A stretch of 64,000 nt of DNA from Nelumbo lutea (lineage: Eukaryota > Streptophyta > Magnoliopsida > Proteales > Nelumbonaceae), in the NCBI GenBank assembly GCA_022828595.1, contig JAKGHH010000001.1:212549848-212613847 (forward strand), given 5' to 3'. Within the stretch, counting starts at the first letter, position 1, and each line of letters starts with the position of its first letter. The translations under genes were made by a program, and so were the position numbers. Shown here piece by piece: positions 1-11,215 of the stretch. The notes under the pieces are model-generated. The model searched no databases. It was not told where the DNA came from and was given only the letters and a program-made list of their open reading frames with translations.

Positions 1-518
1 GGCCAGTGTATCTAGGTTCCCCCAACTAGACCGAAAGGACCAACCTTGGGGGCAACTAACAAATAAGACTTTCTTCTTCTAGTTGTGGATAGATGATGGG
101 TTGTCCACCACCCTTCTCGTTGGCCTTGGAAGTACCATAAGCCTTCCCCATCAGGATGCTTCTTCAATGCAAACAAACTCTAGAATATGTTCAACGTCAC
201 TGACACCTCTCGGAGATGGACCATCACCAATATGGCCACTATCGTCCTAATGGCATTGGGAACGAGTTGGCTAAGGGTGAGGCTATAATGGTTCAGGATC
301 TCGAGAATGAGGGGGTGCAAGTGAAACTACAACCCAAAGTGAAGGTAATGATTGTGGTCGCACACCTCCCCTTCAGGAGCAAGCCATGACCAATCACCTA
401 CATAGGGGACTATTACCCTATAGTCCCCTGGAATGTAGTACTTATCAACCAACGCGCTAACTTGCCCCTTGCCGAGAGTGCTATCTAGATCAGAGCGGGG
501 ATAATGCCCTAGCATCAT
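1..518 (-). pseudogene. Antisense ORF of a Tat-lineage gypsy element ('putative gypsy type transposon', PF04195-like), degraded
   Basis: Read on the minus strand this encodes fragments such as LVDKYYIPGDYRV, then PLHPLILEILNHYSLTLSQL, then FALKKHPDGEGLWYFQ. This order (start of the globular part, hydrophobic helix with LSQLVPN, then LKKHP..GLWYF) matches my memory of the plant family called 'putative gypsy type transposon' (PF04195). It has at least one in-frame stop (after TLNIF) and continues past the left edge. It lies upstream of, and antisense to, the plus-strand polypurine tract and LTR at 1931-3156. That is where extra antisense ORFs of Tat-lineage Ty3/gypsy elements have been described. 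The function of this protein is unknown. The upstream end was cut by a hAT MITE (578-1078). The family call rests on motif recognition, not a profile search. Confidence 0.6.
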
Positions 519-577
519 GCCTTAACACTCAACCTCAGTAGTGGGCTCCTTGGCCTCTTCCACATCTACCACATCAA

Positions 578-1078
578 TAGGGGTGCAAACAGTATTCAAA
601 AATCCGATTTTGAATTTGATATTCGACATAATCAAATCAAATTTGGATAATTCAAATAATCTAATCGATCAAATTCGGATATCCTATTCATATTGAATAG
701 TTAATCGGATTCGAATTCGTTAATGACTTAATTCGATTTGATAAATATCTAAATTCGACTGATTATTTAATTCTTATATATAATATATAAAATATTTTAT
801 ATAATTTATATATAATAATTAAGTTATATAAAAAATTATATATTTATATACTTTATATCAATAAAACATTTATTATATATATATATATATTAATTATCCA
901 AAATAATTAATTAATCAAATTTGAATCGAATATTCGAATATTTAATCGGATTCAAATTCGAATATTAATTTTCAATATCCGTCGGATATCAAATTGAATT
1001 TGGATATCAAATTTTCCAATCGAATTTGAATTCAGATATTGCCTAATCCGATTCGAATCCAATCCATTTACACTCCTA
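578..1078. mobile_element. hAT-type MITE (501 bp) with perfect 8-bp TSD
   Basis: Starts TAGGGGTG and ends CACTCCTA, a near-perfect terminal inverted repeat. The 8 bases before it (570-577) and after it (1079-1086) are both CACATCAA. An 8-bp duplication with a TAGGGGTG-type end is typical of hAT superfamily non-autonomous elements. The interior is AT-rich, made of short repeats of the form AATCGGATTYGAATT, and has no coding capacity. It sits inside the Tat antisense-ORF region, so it inserted after that element. Confidence 0.85.
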
Positions 1079-1086
1079 CACATCAA

Positions 1087-1944
1087 GGAGCCCAAGAACA
1101 TTCCTTGGGGCATCAGACCTCGACCGCATGGAATTGGTACTCTCATTAGCAAAGTTCGCAATCTGATGGTCACGCTCAGCCCCATGAGACACGATCCTCT
1201 CTCTCAACACTTAGATGCTATATGTCTGAGAGGAGTTTTAAGAGTCACTATTATCACTCCCATCACTACTAGGAGTGTTGCTAAGACTACTCCAGTCAAG
1301 AAAGCTATAAGCCTCACAACCAAAATCCAAGGCCAACATGTTGGGGATAGGAACTCTTTACCTAAAAATGTTAGTTAAAGAGGGTCTAAGAGATTGGTTG
1401 TTGATAGCCGAGGTGTCCTCCCTATTTAAAAAAAAAAATGTACAGCTCAAATCCAATTGATCCAACGGCAATGGACCTACAGACCTGATAGCCCGAACCG
1501 ATGGTCTCCATGTAGCACCAACCTCAGGAGACGAAATGATGCCAAGAGACGGGGTTGTTTTACCCGTCAACTCCGACTCAAGGATACGCAGAACCCCTCC
1601 CCCCCCAAATATCGTCTTGTTTACAACTTCATTCAATCGACCCCAATGCCCATCCTGCATACGGACATATGACGGGTGACATCAACACCCGTACGGGCCA
1701 TGGACAATGGAGTGGATAGCCTACACTGCACGAGCCACAGTCACATCCCCTCAGTCTGGAGTGGTCCTTTATTGACGCAAAGGGTGAATGGAGGAGCAGT
1801 TACCGTACAGTCACTGAGAAGAGCTCTACAGCCTAGGCAGACGCCTCTACGCGCATCTTCCATACTCTCTTCAGCCAAAGTTGAGGCCTCTGCAAAATTT
1901 GCCAACTGGCCTTGGCCGATACGGCCTCAAAAGTGGGGGGCAAG
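1087..1944 (+). other. 3' non-coding part of the Tat element, ending in a polypurine tract
   Basis: No intact gene. The stretch resembles degraded retrotransposon sequence between the antisense ORF and the 3' LTR. It ends with AAAAGTGGGGGGCAAG (1929-1944), a good polypurine tract immediately before the TG of the LTR at 1945. The short reading frames here (for example 1358-1660 minus) have no recognisable domain. Confidence 0.45.
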
Positions 1945-2079
1945 TGATGTAGGAATATCTAGCCGACCTAGGGACCTAGGCACGTGGCGTTGGTCGGATG
2001 TATCTAGGTCGTTCATCACTAACCACTGCCAATCGCCGCCCCCTGCTCCCACATGCTCCTCCTCTAAGGCAACTCCAAT

Positions 2080-2915
<836 letters not shown>

Positions 2916-2923
2916 ACTCCAAC

Positions 2924-2931
2924 TATAAAAA
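2924..2931 (+). promoter_or_regulatory. LTR TATA box (TATAAAAA)
   Basis: TATAAAAAGGG precedes a pyrimidine-rich R/U5-like region inside the 3' LTR. It lies 9 bp downstream of the MITE insertion, so upstream U3 control sequence is now separated by 0.8 kb. Confidence 0.5.
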
Positions 2932-3415
2932 GGGTCTCCCACATTGAGATAAAGACTCTTTGGAACTTAAGCTCTAAGTCTCCTCTCTTGCTTGATCCGA
3001 CCCTTGCAGCCTTCTGCTAACTTGACCGTCAGAGTCTTCTTCCCTGGGATAACTCTTAGAGCCTCTAACATCTGCTTTCTCTCAACAGGTTGGACCCATC
3101 GACCTCAGACGCTAGAAATTACGTTGTTGCCCTAGACTCTATATTTGGCAACAACAAGCAATATCAGAAATCTTAAACATATAGATAAATAATAATTTTA
3201 TTTCATCAAATAATCAATATGTATAAATATTAATATGATCATTTTAGACTTTTAGTTTTATTATTTTTGTGTAAATTACCAAAAATGAAGAGAAGATATC
3301 ATTTTTGGCATAAATTATTGTTGGATCAGTGGTTTCATAAATCATTTTAGACATAAAATAAATTGTTTTTGTAATTTTTGGATTTTTTTTTTTTGAAAAA
3401 ATCCATAAATCTACT

Positions 3416-3870
3416 TAGGGGTGTAAATGGATCGGATCATGATCCAATCCAATCCTATTTGGTCGGATTCGAATAGCCCCTATTCGGATCTTTGGATCGG
3501 ATTCAAATCACCCCCTATCCGATCCTATATATGTTATATATTTATTTATATAAATATATATAATACATATATATGTTATTTATTTACAGATATATTATTT
3601 ATATTGTATTTTTGTAAATTAATTATATTAATTTTTTTATAAAAAAACATGTATGTATATGATGAAAATAATTTTAAAAAAATACTTGTATTTTTTTCTT
3701 TATTTAAATTGGTATATTTTATTTTTTTCTTTTAATCGTCTAATAATTAAAAAAAACAAATTCAGATGCGATAGGATCCAAAGATTTGACTTCCCGATCG
3801 GATTCAAATTTAGATCCTTGCCTATCGGATTTGACTGGATCTTCGGATCGGATTGGATCCGCCATGGATA
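3416..3870. repeat. Diverged MITE-like repeat rich in GGATCGGATT units
   Basis: Opens TAGGGGTGTAAATGGATC, like the hAT MITEs in this window, and closes in related GGATCGGATTGGATCC blocks. The 3' terminus is not a clear inverted repeat and no TSD is visible. I read it as a diverged or end-truncated member of the same class. 3157-3415 before it is AT-rich with nothing recognisable. Confidence 0.4.
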
Positions 3871-4253
3871 GTAATGGCTATATCAATTACAATAATCTAT
3901 ATAAATAAAGCAAAATATTAAATGTAACAATATCAAATAATTCAACCAGGTATGTTCATGTAAAAAGAGATTATTTCGTTGAAATTTGCCATGACTTGTG
4001 ACAATATTTTTCATTATTTTCAATAAATAAAATAATTATCAATTAATCATTTTTCAGTAGATTTCATTAGCGTGGAAACCTTTATATTAAATTATTTTTT
4101 TTCTAAATATAAATTACAATAATAATTATCAATTATTTTTTTATTATTAATAATTACTAGCAATAATTAGAAATAAATAGTTCATTGAAATTTATCCAAA
4201 ATTGCAGAAATTATTGCTTAAAATCTTGCAAGAATTACTCTTTTTTATTAAAT

Positions 4254-5037
4254 GGGAAATTATCTAAAACTCACCATGAGTTTTCAGCATTTCTCATAAA
4301 CTCACCACAACTTTTAAAAATGTCTAAAACTCACCATGTCACTCACTTGACATTAAACAAACTAACGGGTGTTAATATATTACCATTTTAACCTTCATAG
4401 AAAAATATAAAATATATACAAAATAAATTAACAGGTGTTAATATATTACCATTTTGATATTTAGACATGAAAAAAAGGTTTAAAAAATATTTTCAAAAAT
4501 AAAATACATAAAAATATAGAAATTACAAAAAAAATATAAAAATTATAGAAATTGGAAACAAAATAAAAAAAAATATTTTCATATTATAGAAACTATAGAA
4601 ATTGAAAAAAATCAGAAAATAAAAATTGTAGAGAAACACCAAAAATTATAGAAAAACACAGAAATTGCAAATAAATAACAAAAATACAAGAAAATTTATA
4701 GATTGTAGAAAAGAGAAAATTGTAAAAAAAAATAGAAATTATAAAAAACATTGGAAATTATAACAAAATACTGAAAATGCAAATAAAGAACAAGAAAATT
4801 GAAAATTGAAAAATACCATTTTTCCTCTAATTCACCATTCAAGGGTAGTTTGGTCATGATAATTGTTATTTATGTTGCCATGGACACCTCTGTTAAGAAG
4901 CATTAACAGTGCGCTAACAGAAGGTGATGTTTGGAAAATAAAAACTTACTGACATGATGAGTATTAGACATTTTGAAAAGTTGTATTGAGTTTAAGAGAA
5001 ATGTTGAAAATTCATGGTGAGTTTTAGATAATTCCCC
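4254..5037. mobile_element. Mutator-like MITE (784 bp) with long TIRs and 9-bp TSD
   Basis: The two ends are long imperfect inverted repeats. The left begins GGGAAATTATCTAAAACTCA, and the right end read in reverse begins GGGGAATTATCTAAAACTCA. The similarity continues for about 50 bp through ACCATGARTTTTCARCATTTCTC. Flanks are TTATTAAAT (4245-4253) and TTATTAAAA (5038-5046), a 9-bp duplication with one mismatch. Long TIRs with a 9-bp TSD point to the Mutator superfamily. The interior is A-rich and non-coding. Confidence 0.75.
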
Positions 5038-5046
5038 TTATTAAAA

Positions 5047-7200
5047 TTACCAATTACCAAGAGTAGCCAACTAGCTGATATGTCCTTTTCTTCTTGCCGT
5101 CTATTTCTTTATTTACCCTTACGTTTTAGTTCTTTCTCTTTAGTTAGTGTGTGGCAAGGGTAATGAAGGATTATGTTTGGATAGGTTTCTTCTGTCGAGC
5201 TTTGGGCTGTGGCAAGTAAAATTGAGCAAGAAAAGCTTTCAAGTGTTTGGTAAGAGTTCATAATGATGTAATCTTAAAGCGTATTCAAAGTTCAAACGAT
5301 TTCTGCTTTGTACTTGCTCGATCAAGAGTCAAGACTGGGAGATTACTTCTTTTCTCTTCTCTGCTCATATATCTTAGATATCGGTTTTTGCTCAAGTTCA
5401 AACTGTTATTTGATGGGCCCAATACTCCCCAAATGCAATCAGACTTGACAGGCCAGTTACAACCAGGTTGGCTGGTTCTACCAGAACCAGACACCTTCCT
5501 AGTTCCCAAATAAGAACCACCCAGATTATTCTTAGAAACCATTGACATTGGTTTAAACTAGTTTGAAGTTTGAACCGTTTAGGCATGAAGAATTGGAACA
5601 GTTCATATATTGTTCGTTTCTTCTATTTGTACTTATTTATGACATCATGACATTATGTTGATGTTACAGTCAAACCAGTCAAGCCGCAGAAAGGAGCTTT
5701 TCTGGTTTCTGGATTAATGCCCGGTATGGTTTTCAAAACATCGATATTCCCCACCATGTGTGTCACCAGAAATTTCCTGCACTGCCCATTAAGAAAAACT
5801 TCTAACAGCAGAAAGTGTACCAACATTCCGATCTATTTATCCATGGGTTTTATCAGCCAACGCCAAGCTTCTATCTTCATGTTTTAAGTAGCATGGTAAA
5901 ACTATGCACTATCTTGACAAGAATGCAAAGACACCTAAAGTTGAAAGAATGTTAAATAACTTGGTGTTTTACAAGGCATTTTAGTGTTTGACAATTACTT
6001 AATACTTATAAAGCTCAGATCAATTCTCGTCAAATTTTACTGCACAAATTATAGACCTTTATCAACTGATACTGCAATGAGCTTAAGTTTCATTCTCAGA
6101 TAACTCTGTGACCTCAGTGATGCAGTTTTCAGACCCTGCAGAAATAGGCACAAGGAAAAATGTAAATTAAATATAATCAATCATTGGCTTCAAGTAAGGG
6201 TGCTCATGATTCGGTTAACCAAACCGTGAGCATATTTTCCTAAATGAACCAAAACTGGTTCAGTTTATTGGTTTTTTATTGTAATTTTCATGTAAACAAA
6301 AAAAAATCTCTTCTTTCCCTAAATTAAAGAAAACAACCAACTAATATTTCATCACCAACAAAACAAAATATCTATAATAACATTTCAACAATATTTATCT
6401 AAATACAACCAAATGAACCAAACAACTAATAATTATTATAAAACCACGTCAATCTTCAATGACAACTTCTAATAAGCCAAGCACAAATAATTCAAAATCA
6501 TCCACAATATTGTCAAAAAACAACACAATATTCAACTTATTAAATAATACAAATAACCCTAACTAGAGGAATTCAAATAGCAGAGGGGTGGCTGAGTGAG
6601 TTTACAAACGGCAATCTCAAATGTCATTTTAGCATTTGACAATTTTGAAACTTATATAATTATAATATAAATTAATAAATAAATAAATAAATATATATAT
6701 ATATATATTATAAATATACCAGATGGTTCGGTTAACTGCGATTTTTTCCCTAGGTTAAACGAAACAAAACCAAAAACTGAACCTCTAAAAAATAAAGCAA
6801 AACCAAACTGATCGGTTTGGTTCTCAGATTTTTCAGTTGTACTGTTGGCTTCAGGTTAGATTTTCAGTTGTATTGTTAACAGATATTGCACTGAATAGAA
6901 TGGAATGGCAGAACTGAATTCATTTAGTTGATCCATTTATAGTTGGGACAAGGCAATGATGATGATTATGACAATATTGATGGATATCAAAAGAAGAAAA
7001 TAAATTTCATAATGACTTAATTGAACAGAATGAGTAAATAAACAAATTGGTTTGGTCATACAATCTATAAACAATACTCTTACAGGAAAAAAGGTCTCCT
7101 AATTGGGTCAGGTAGGGAGCTTTCCTACATAACCTAACCTGTTTCTTGTCACATGAAGTTATGATCTGACAACACAAATTGTCTATTTGGTTGCGGATGC
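5047..7200. other. Non-coding stretch 3' of the ribonuclease exons
   Basis: No supportable gene apart from the MITE-like repeat at 6195-6847. A possible minus-strand exon follows a good acceptor near 6138 (TTTCTGCAG in minus sense). It could encode a basic tail, but I cannot tie it to the ribonuclease with confidence. Confidence 0.4.
6195..6847. repeat. MITE-like repeat with AACCGAACC/GGTTCGGTT blocks
   Basis: Begins TAAGGGTGCTCATGATTCGG and has internal GGTTCGGTTAACTGC and CTGATCGGTTTGGTT blocks, related to the element at 2080-2915. Flanks GCTTCAAG (6187-6194) and GCTTCAGG (6848-6855) agree at 7 of 8 positions. The 3' end is not complementary to the 5' end, so it is diverged or the boundary is wrong. 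Confidence 0.4.
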
Positions 7201-7236
7201 TTTAAAACAGCTACCTGCTTATTCCCCCCATCCACA

Positions 7237-8099
7237 TCAAACCCATAACCAGACTTGACTTGAAGCTTTCCCTGTATAATACAAGCTATTTAAAGTTCCA
7301 ATATCTTAATTTTAGAAAGTGTGCCAAATAAGGGCTTGTGTTGGCCATCTGCTAAGAGTTTTAAGCTGAAGCTTATATCAAATAAAGACAGAAATTGGAA
7401 CAGGTGAGGCCTTTTTGAACCCCATAGCATCTTGCACAAGGAAGATTCCTGCAACGTCTAGTCTCCTTCAATAAGCAACTAGTGAACCAACTTCAATATT
7501 TAAGAACATTGTCACGAAAATATTAACTCACAGAACTAAGACTAGAAACAGGTGAAGGGAGGCTTACCTAGCACGTTCTAATCAGTAGAAACCAATTAGT
7601 AACAACTCAGAAGATTCCACAGAAAGCTGTACAAACTAAATGAGCCTACTTTGAAGGCAATTGTTAAGCAAGTCATAATGATGATATCATAAAGGATAAA
7701 AAGTAACTTACTTAATGGCACAGGGCCAGGAAAAGTTATATGTTGAGGACAAGTGCTTCTGGAGTCGGTTATACAATTACGAGGCTGCAACACATGAAAA
7801 GTTTCAGAACATAATGACCATTCCTCTTGTTAAATTTCATATGTACTGCCTGTACCAAGCAGCATGATTCCACTGCATCTTTCTTTTGGCTGAGTGTCAT
7901 ATAGTCCAATTTCCAAAGGGTGAGGAAATGAGTCTACCTTCAGGTTTTTAGAGAAGCATATATGAAGTTCTTCCACAGCACCATCTGAGCAAACCAATAA
8001 TGGGGAAGCCCCCACAGCATTCTCAATGGCAGAAACAACCCCTTCTAAAGGATATTTTTGAGAACTTGAAGGTACATATCCAGCCTCGCTCAAAACTTT
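7237..8099 (-). CDS. T2-family ribonuclease, RNS2-like, 3' exons only
   Basis: Exon 7938-8099 encodes KVLSEAGYVPSSSQKYPLEG..AIENAVG..CSDGAVEELHICFSKNLK. A GT donor follows, and exon 7712-7784 continues PRNCITDS..CPQHITFPGPVPL. The splice joins CFSKNLK to PRNC, matching the conserved C-terminal CFYKDFKPRDC region of plant vacuolar/ER RNS2-type RNases. A third exon starts at 7271 after TATTATACAG. With the strong donor GTAAGT it adds eleven residues and stops at 7237. A weaker donor would open a longer tail. These exons keep their reading frames and splice sites, but the upstream exons with the two catalytic His motifs (HGLWP, EKHGTC) are not seen between here and the gypsy block. RNS2 enzymes degrade RNA in the vacuole. 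This copy is probably a 3' fragment, or a gene split by insertions. Confidence 0.75.
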
Positions 8100-8440
8100 C
8101 TGATACCAAAGATTTCCATGTGAAGCTAAGCCAACATTTTTAATAATCAACCTAACTTAAATACTCAAAAAAATCAGAATTATCTCAAGATGTACATAAC
8201 TGCTTAATGAGGTTTCTCAGGTACTTGATCTTCTCATAATGAAATAGTTATGCATTTGACAATAGATTAGGCAAATTGAATTTGATTTTTTGTTATACTC
8301 AGTCAAGTACAGAGTTCACAAAACCTAACTACCGTATATTCCCAAACAATAGAATAACTTGTAATTGTTTGAATCCCATAAATTGAATAAGATACAATTT
8401 CATAAGCATTACTGCATTAGTCAGGAATGGATACACGGGT

Positions 8441-8600
8441 CATGGATAATGGCTTAGTGGTAAAAAATTTGACTGAAGAACAGTTGAGCTACTAGTTGCA
8501 ACCCAGTTGGGCCCTTACATTTCTAAAATATTTATTTCCTCGGAAATAATTAGTGTAAGTGGAAGGTTCTTAAAGGGCAGGGTAAAAAACAAACAGAATA
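8441..8600 (+). repeat. Possible tRNA-like SINE
   Basis: TGGCTTAGTGGTAA (8449-8462) resembles a pol III A box, and AGTTGCAACCC (8494-8504) a weak B box about 35 bp downstream. No clear tail or TSD is visible. The rest of 8160-9140 shows nothing recognisable. Confidence 0.3.
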
Positions 8601-9148
8601 GTGGATCAGTTAAATGAAGAAAGATTTGCTAAGGATGCGTTCAGATGACCTTGACAAAGATTAAAAAAAAAATGATGATGGTACTTTGATCAGGCCTACA
8701 AAATTGAGCCTTAATTTTATTAGCACTGCTTTTAGTAGGAAAAGAATGAGTGAGTTGCTGAAATCAGTGTTGCCAGAGTTGGACCACACTAGTTGATTAC
8801 TAGTGATCCAGTCAGCTTTCTTGGTCCCAGCTATTTGACAGTTCTTATGGACTGAATGATCTGACCAACCATCAGTGATCCAGTTAGCTTTTCTAGTTTT
8901 CTGTCCAGTCCAAGTCTAACAACATTGACTGAAAATCTTAATCTGTTTTAGGTAATTGAAGATTGGATTATACAAAATTGAATTTCATTTCCAGGACCTT
9001 TGGAACTACGAAAAACTTATGTTTACTTTTACCCAGATCGGTAAATTCATTTATTCTTTTGAAGTTCTATATTTTCTTTTTTTTAATAGTAAGATGAACA
9101 GTAATCACCAACTTAGATCAGTAAACCATCATTATGTGTAACACTTTT

Positions 9149-9475
9149 GTTGAGAATGCTTGACTAAGCAGTTTATATTTTCTTATTTGTTAGATTCATT
9201 TTCTTTAAGTAGACATGGCCATTATGTCTTTTCATTGTTATAACTTCAGTAAGTGCAGATGAATCATTCTACCTTTTATTACTAAAAAGGGTATACATGT
9301 AATTTGGTCAGATTTAACAACTAAACAAATAGACTTCTGGCCACCTGGGAGACCAACTTTTCCTCCTATTCAGCAGTCTATCTTTCTCCCCAAAACATGG
9401 CTGCCTTCTCAATTTTTTCTCTCTTCTGTTTCAGATACCAGTTATCTAATATTTACATGGCACCAAAGCAGGTCT
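9149..9475 (+). mobile_element. Possible copia LTR remnant with PBS-like sequence
   Basis: Starts TGTTGAGAATG, ends near TATTTACA, and is followed by TGGCACCAAAGCAGG, which resembles the initiator-Met primer binding site TGGTATCAGAGC. No TATA box or paired LTR is seen. 9476-10650 is non-coding with no recognised element. Confidence 0.3.
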
Positions 9476-10651
9476 CATTCCTAGTTAGACCTGTGTTCCT
9501 CTCTTCCAGCTTTCTTCAATTTTTTCTGCTTGGGGGAAATTCATGAAGGGTTTCATATCTGGTTGCCTCCCTGTTTCTCCTCTGTTTTTTTCTCTCCTTT
9601 GTGAATGAAGTATCAAATTGAAGTGATTCCCTCTATTTGGTCAGGACAAAGAGGAAGTAGAGTTATGAATTGATGGTCGAACATGAAGTTAAGAACATAC
9701 TGTGCTGGCCAACTGAACTATAGTGATGATTGTAAACTATAGTGCTAGACAATCTGTCCAATTGATGAATACAATGATTTTTTGGTGACAATTTTCTATG
9801 AACAGTGCTTTGATTACAAGTTAAAAGGTATGTGGAGATTTTAATGCTGGAACAGGGTTTCTAAATTGTGACAGTCTGCTCCATCTGCATGCGCCCTTCC
9901 AGTGTCTTTTCCATGTAATGAATTACCATGGTCACATCATGCTGGTCAACAACAATATCCCCAACATTGAAGCATCAAAGATAAAAAGATAAATATTGAC
10001 CATTCACTACTTACATATTGACAGAGTGGAAAGTGCAACGACTAAGAAGAGAGAGTTTCAGAACATGGAGCAGCTTTTGTGAATACTAACCGTGACATTA
10101 TATTTGAAGTAGAGATTGAGGGTTGTTATGAAATAACTGTACTCATCTTGGACTACTGGAAAAGAACAAGTTCCATGCTTTTCTGCAACTTTCAAACAGA
10201 GATGTTCAGGACTAGTGCAAAATGCTACAGAAACACCATATTACAACAGCTCATCCCAACAAGTTGAGGTTGGCTGCATCAGTCATGCACTGCATTCCAC
10301 TTCCTAAAGGGCCTTATGTTCAACACCTATTTATGTTAAGAATTAGAGAAAAGAATATGACAAAAAATTAAGGCTAGAAATAGCTCATGAAACCTGCCTT
10401 TATAAATACTGAGATGGTTAATGCAAGCAAAGATGGACAATGGCAGAGTGGAAAGGCATGAATAAATAAATGCACAAGACATCCACCCACCAATGAACAA
10501 ACAGAATCCTTTAGTGGTTACCATGTAGAAATTAACATATCATTCATTCCAAGAGCATGGAACATTTAATATAGGAGCTAACCCAAACTTGTTCTATTTA
10601 GATTTAAAAACATGTGGATTATACATCTGTCATTTAAATCCAACATATATC

Positions 10652-10847
10652 TGTTAAGAATCTAGGATTTGAATAGGGGTATTTGTGTCACTTCAGTTGT
10701 TATGTTAAGTTCTGTCCCACAGTCATTGTTTATGTTCTATTTTGTGTAGCTCTTTCCGAACTTATATAGGGCCATATAGACATTTCCCTTCTGCTGCACA
10801 CACTTCAGGAACACCATATTCTCACTTCAGAATATGGTACCAGAACA
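10652..10847 (+). mobile_element. Copia LTR remnant and primer binding site
   Basis: Begins TGTTAAGAATC, contains a TATATAGGGCCATATAG promoter-like stretch, and is followed at 10835 by TGGTACCAGAACA, a diverged TGGTATCAGAGC primer site. Leader-like sequence follows until it is replaced by the gypsy block near 10980. Only one LTR is present. Confidence 0.45.
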
Positions 10848-11215
10848 TATTGAAGGCTGTTGGAAAGGGATTATGAGTTTCAATCAGGAGTTTAGAAGTT
10901 TAACAAGTTTTTCAGTAGGGGATGTTCAAGAAGCAGGCTTTGGGAGGATGATTGGTTTGGGGTAGGCAAGCCGAGTGAACTGTGTCCTAAGTTGTATAGG
11001 CTGGCTGAGGCTGAAGTTCCTATCAGCCTTTGTTATGAAAGGCTGGCAAGCCGAGGGTCGCAAGCAGCGCAAGTAAGGGAGCGTTTAGGATCTTTGGTAC
11101 AGCCGTCCATCTATAATGGCGTACTTGGCTGCCTGTCGTTCTACCCTTCTGGCTGCGCTACGGTCTGCAGGGAGGGTCCCATGAAGCAGGTAGCTCGCGA
11201 GTGGGTCAATCTAGC

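Noticed and set aside
3427..3871. Frames rich in Ile/Phe/Tyr suggesting membrane proteins
   Set aside because: AT-rich interior of a MITE-like repeat translates to such residues by composition.
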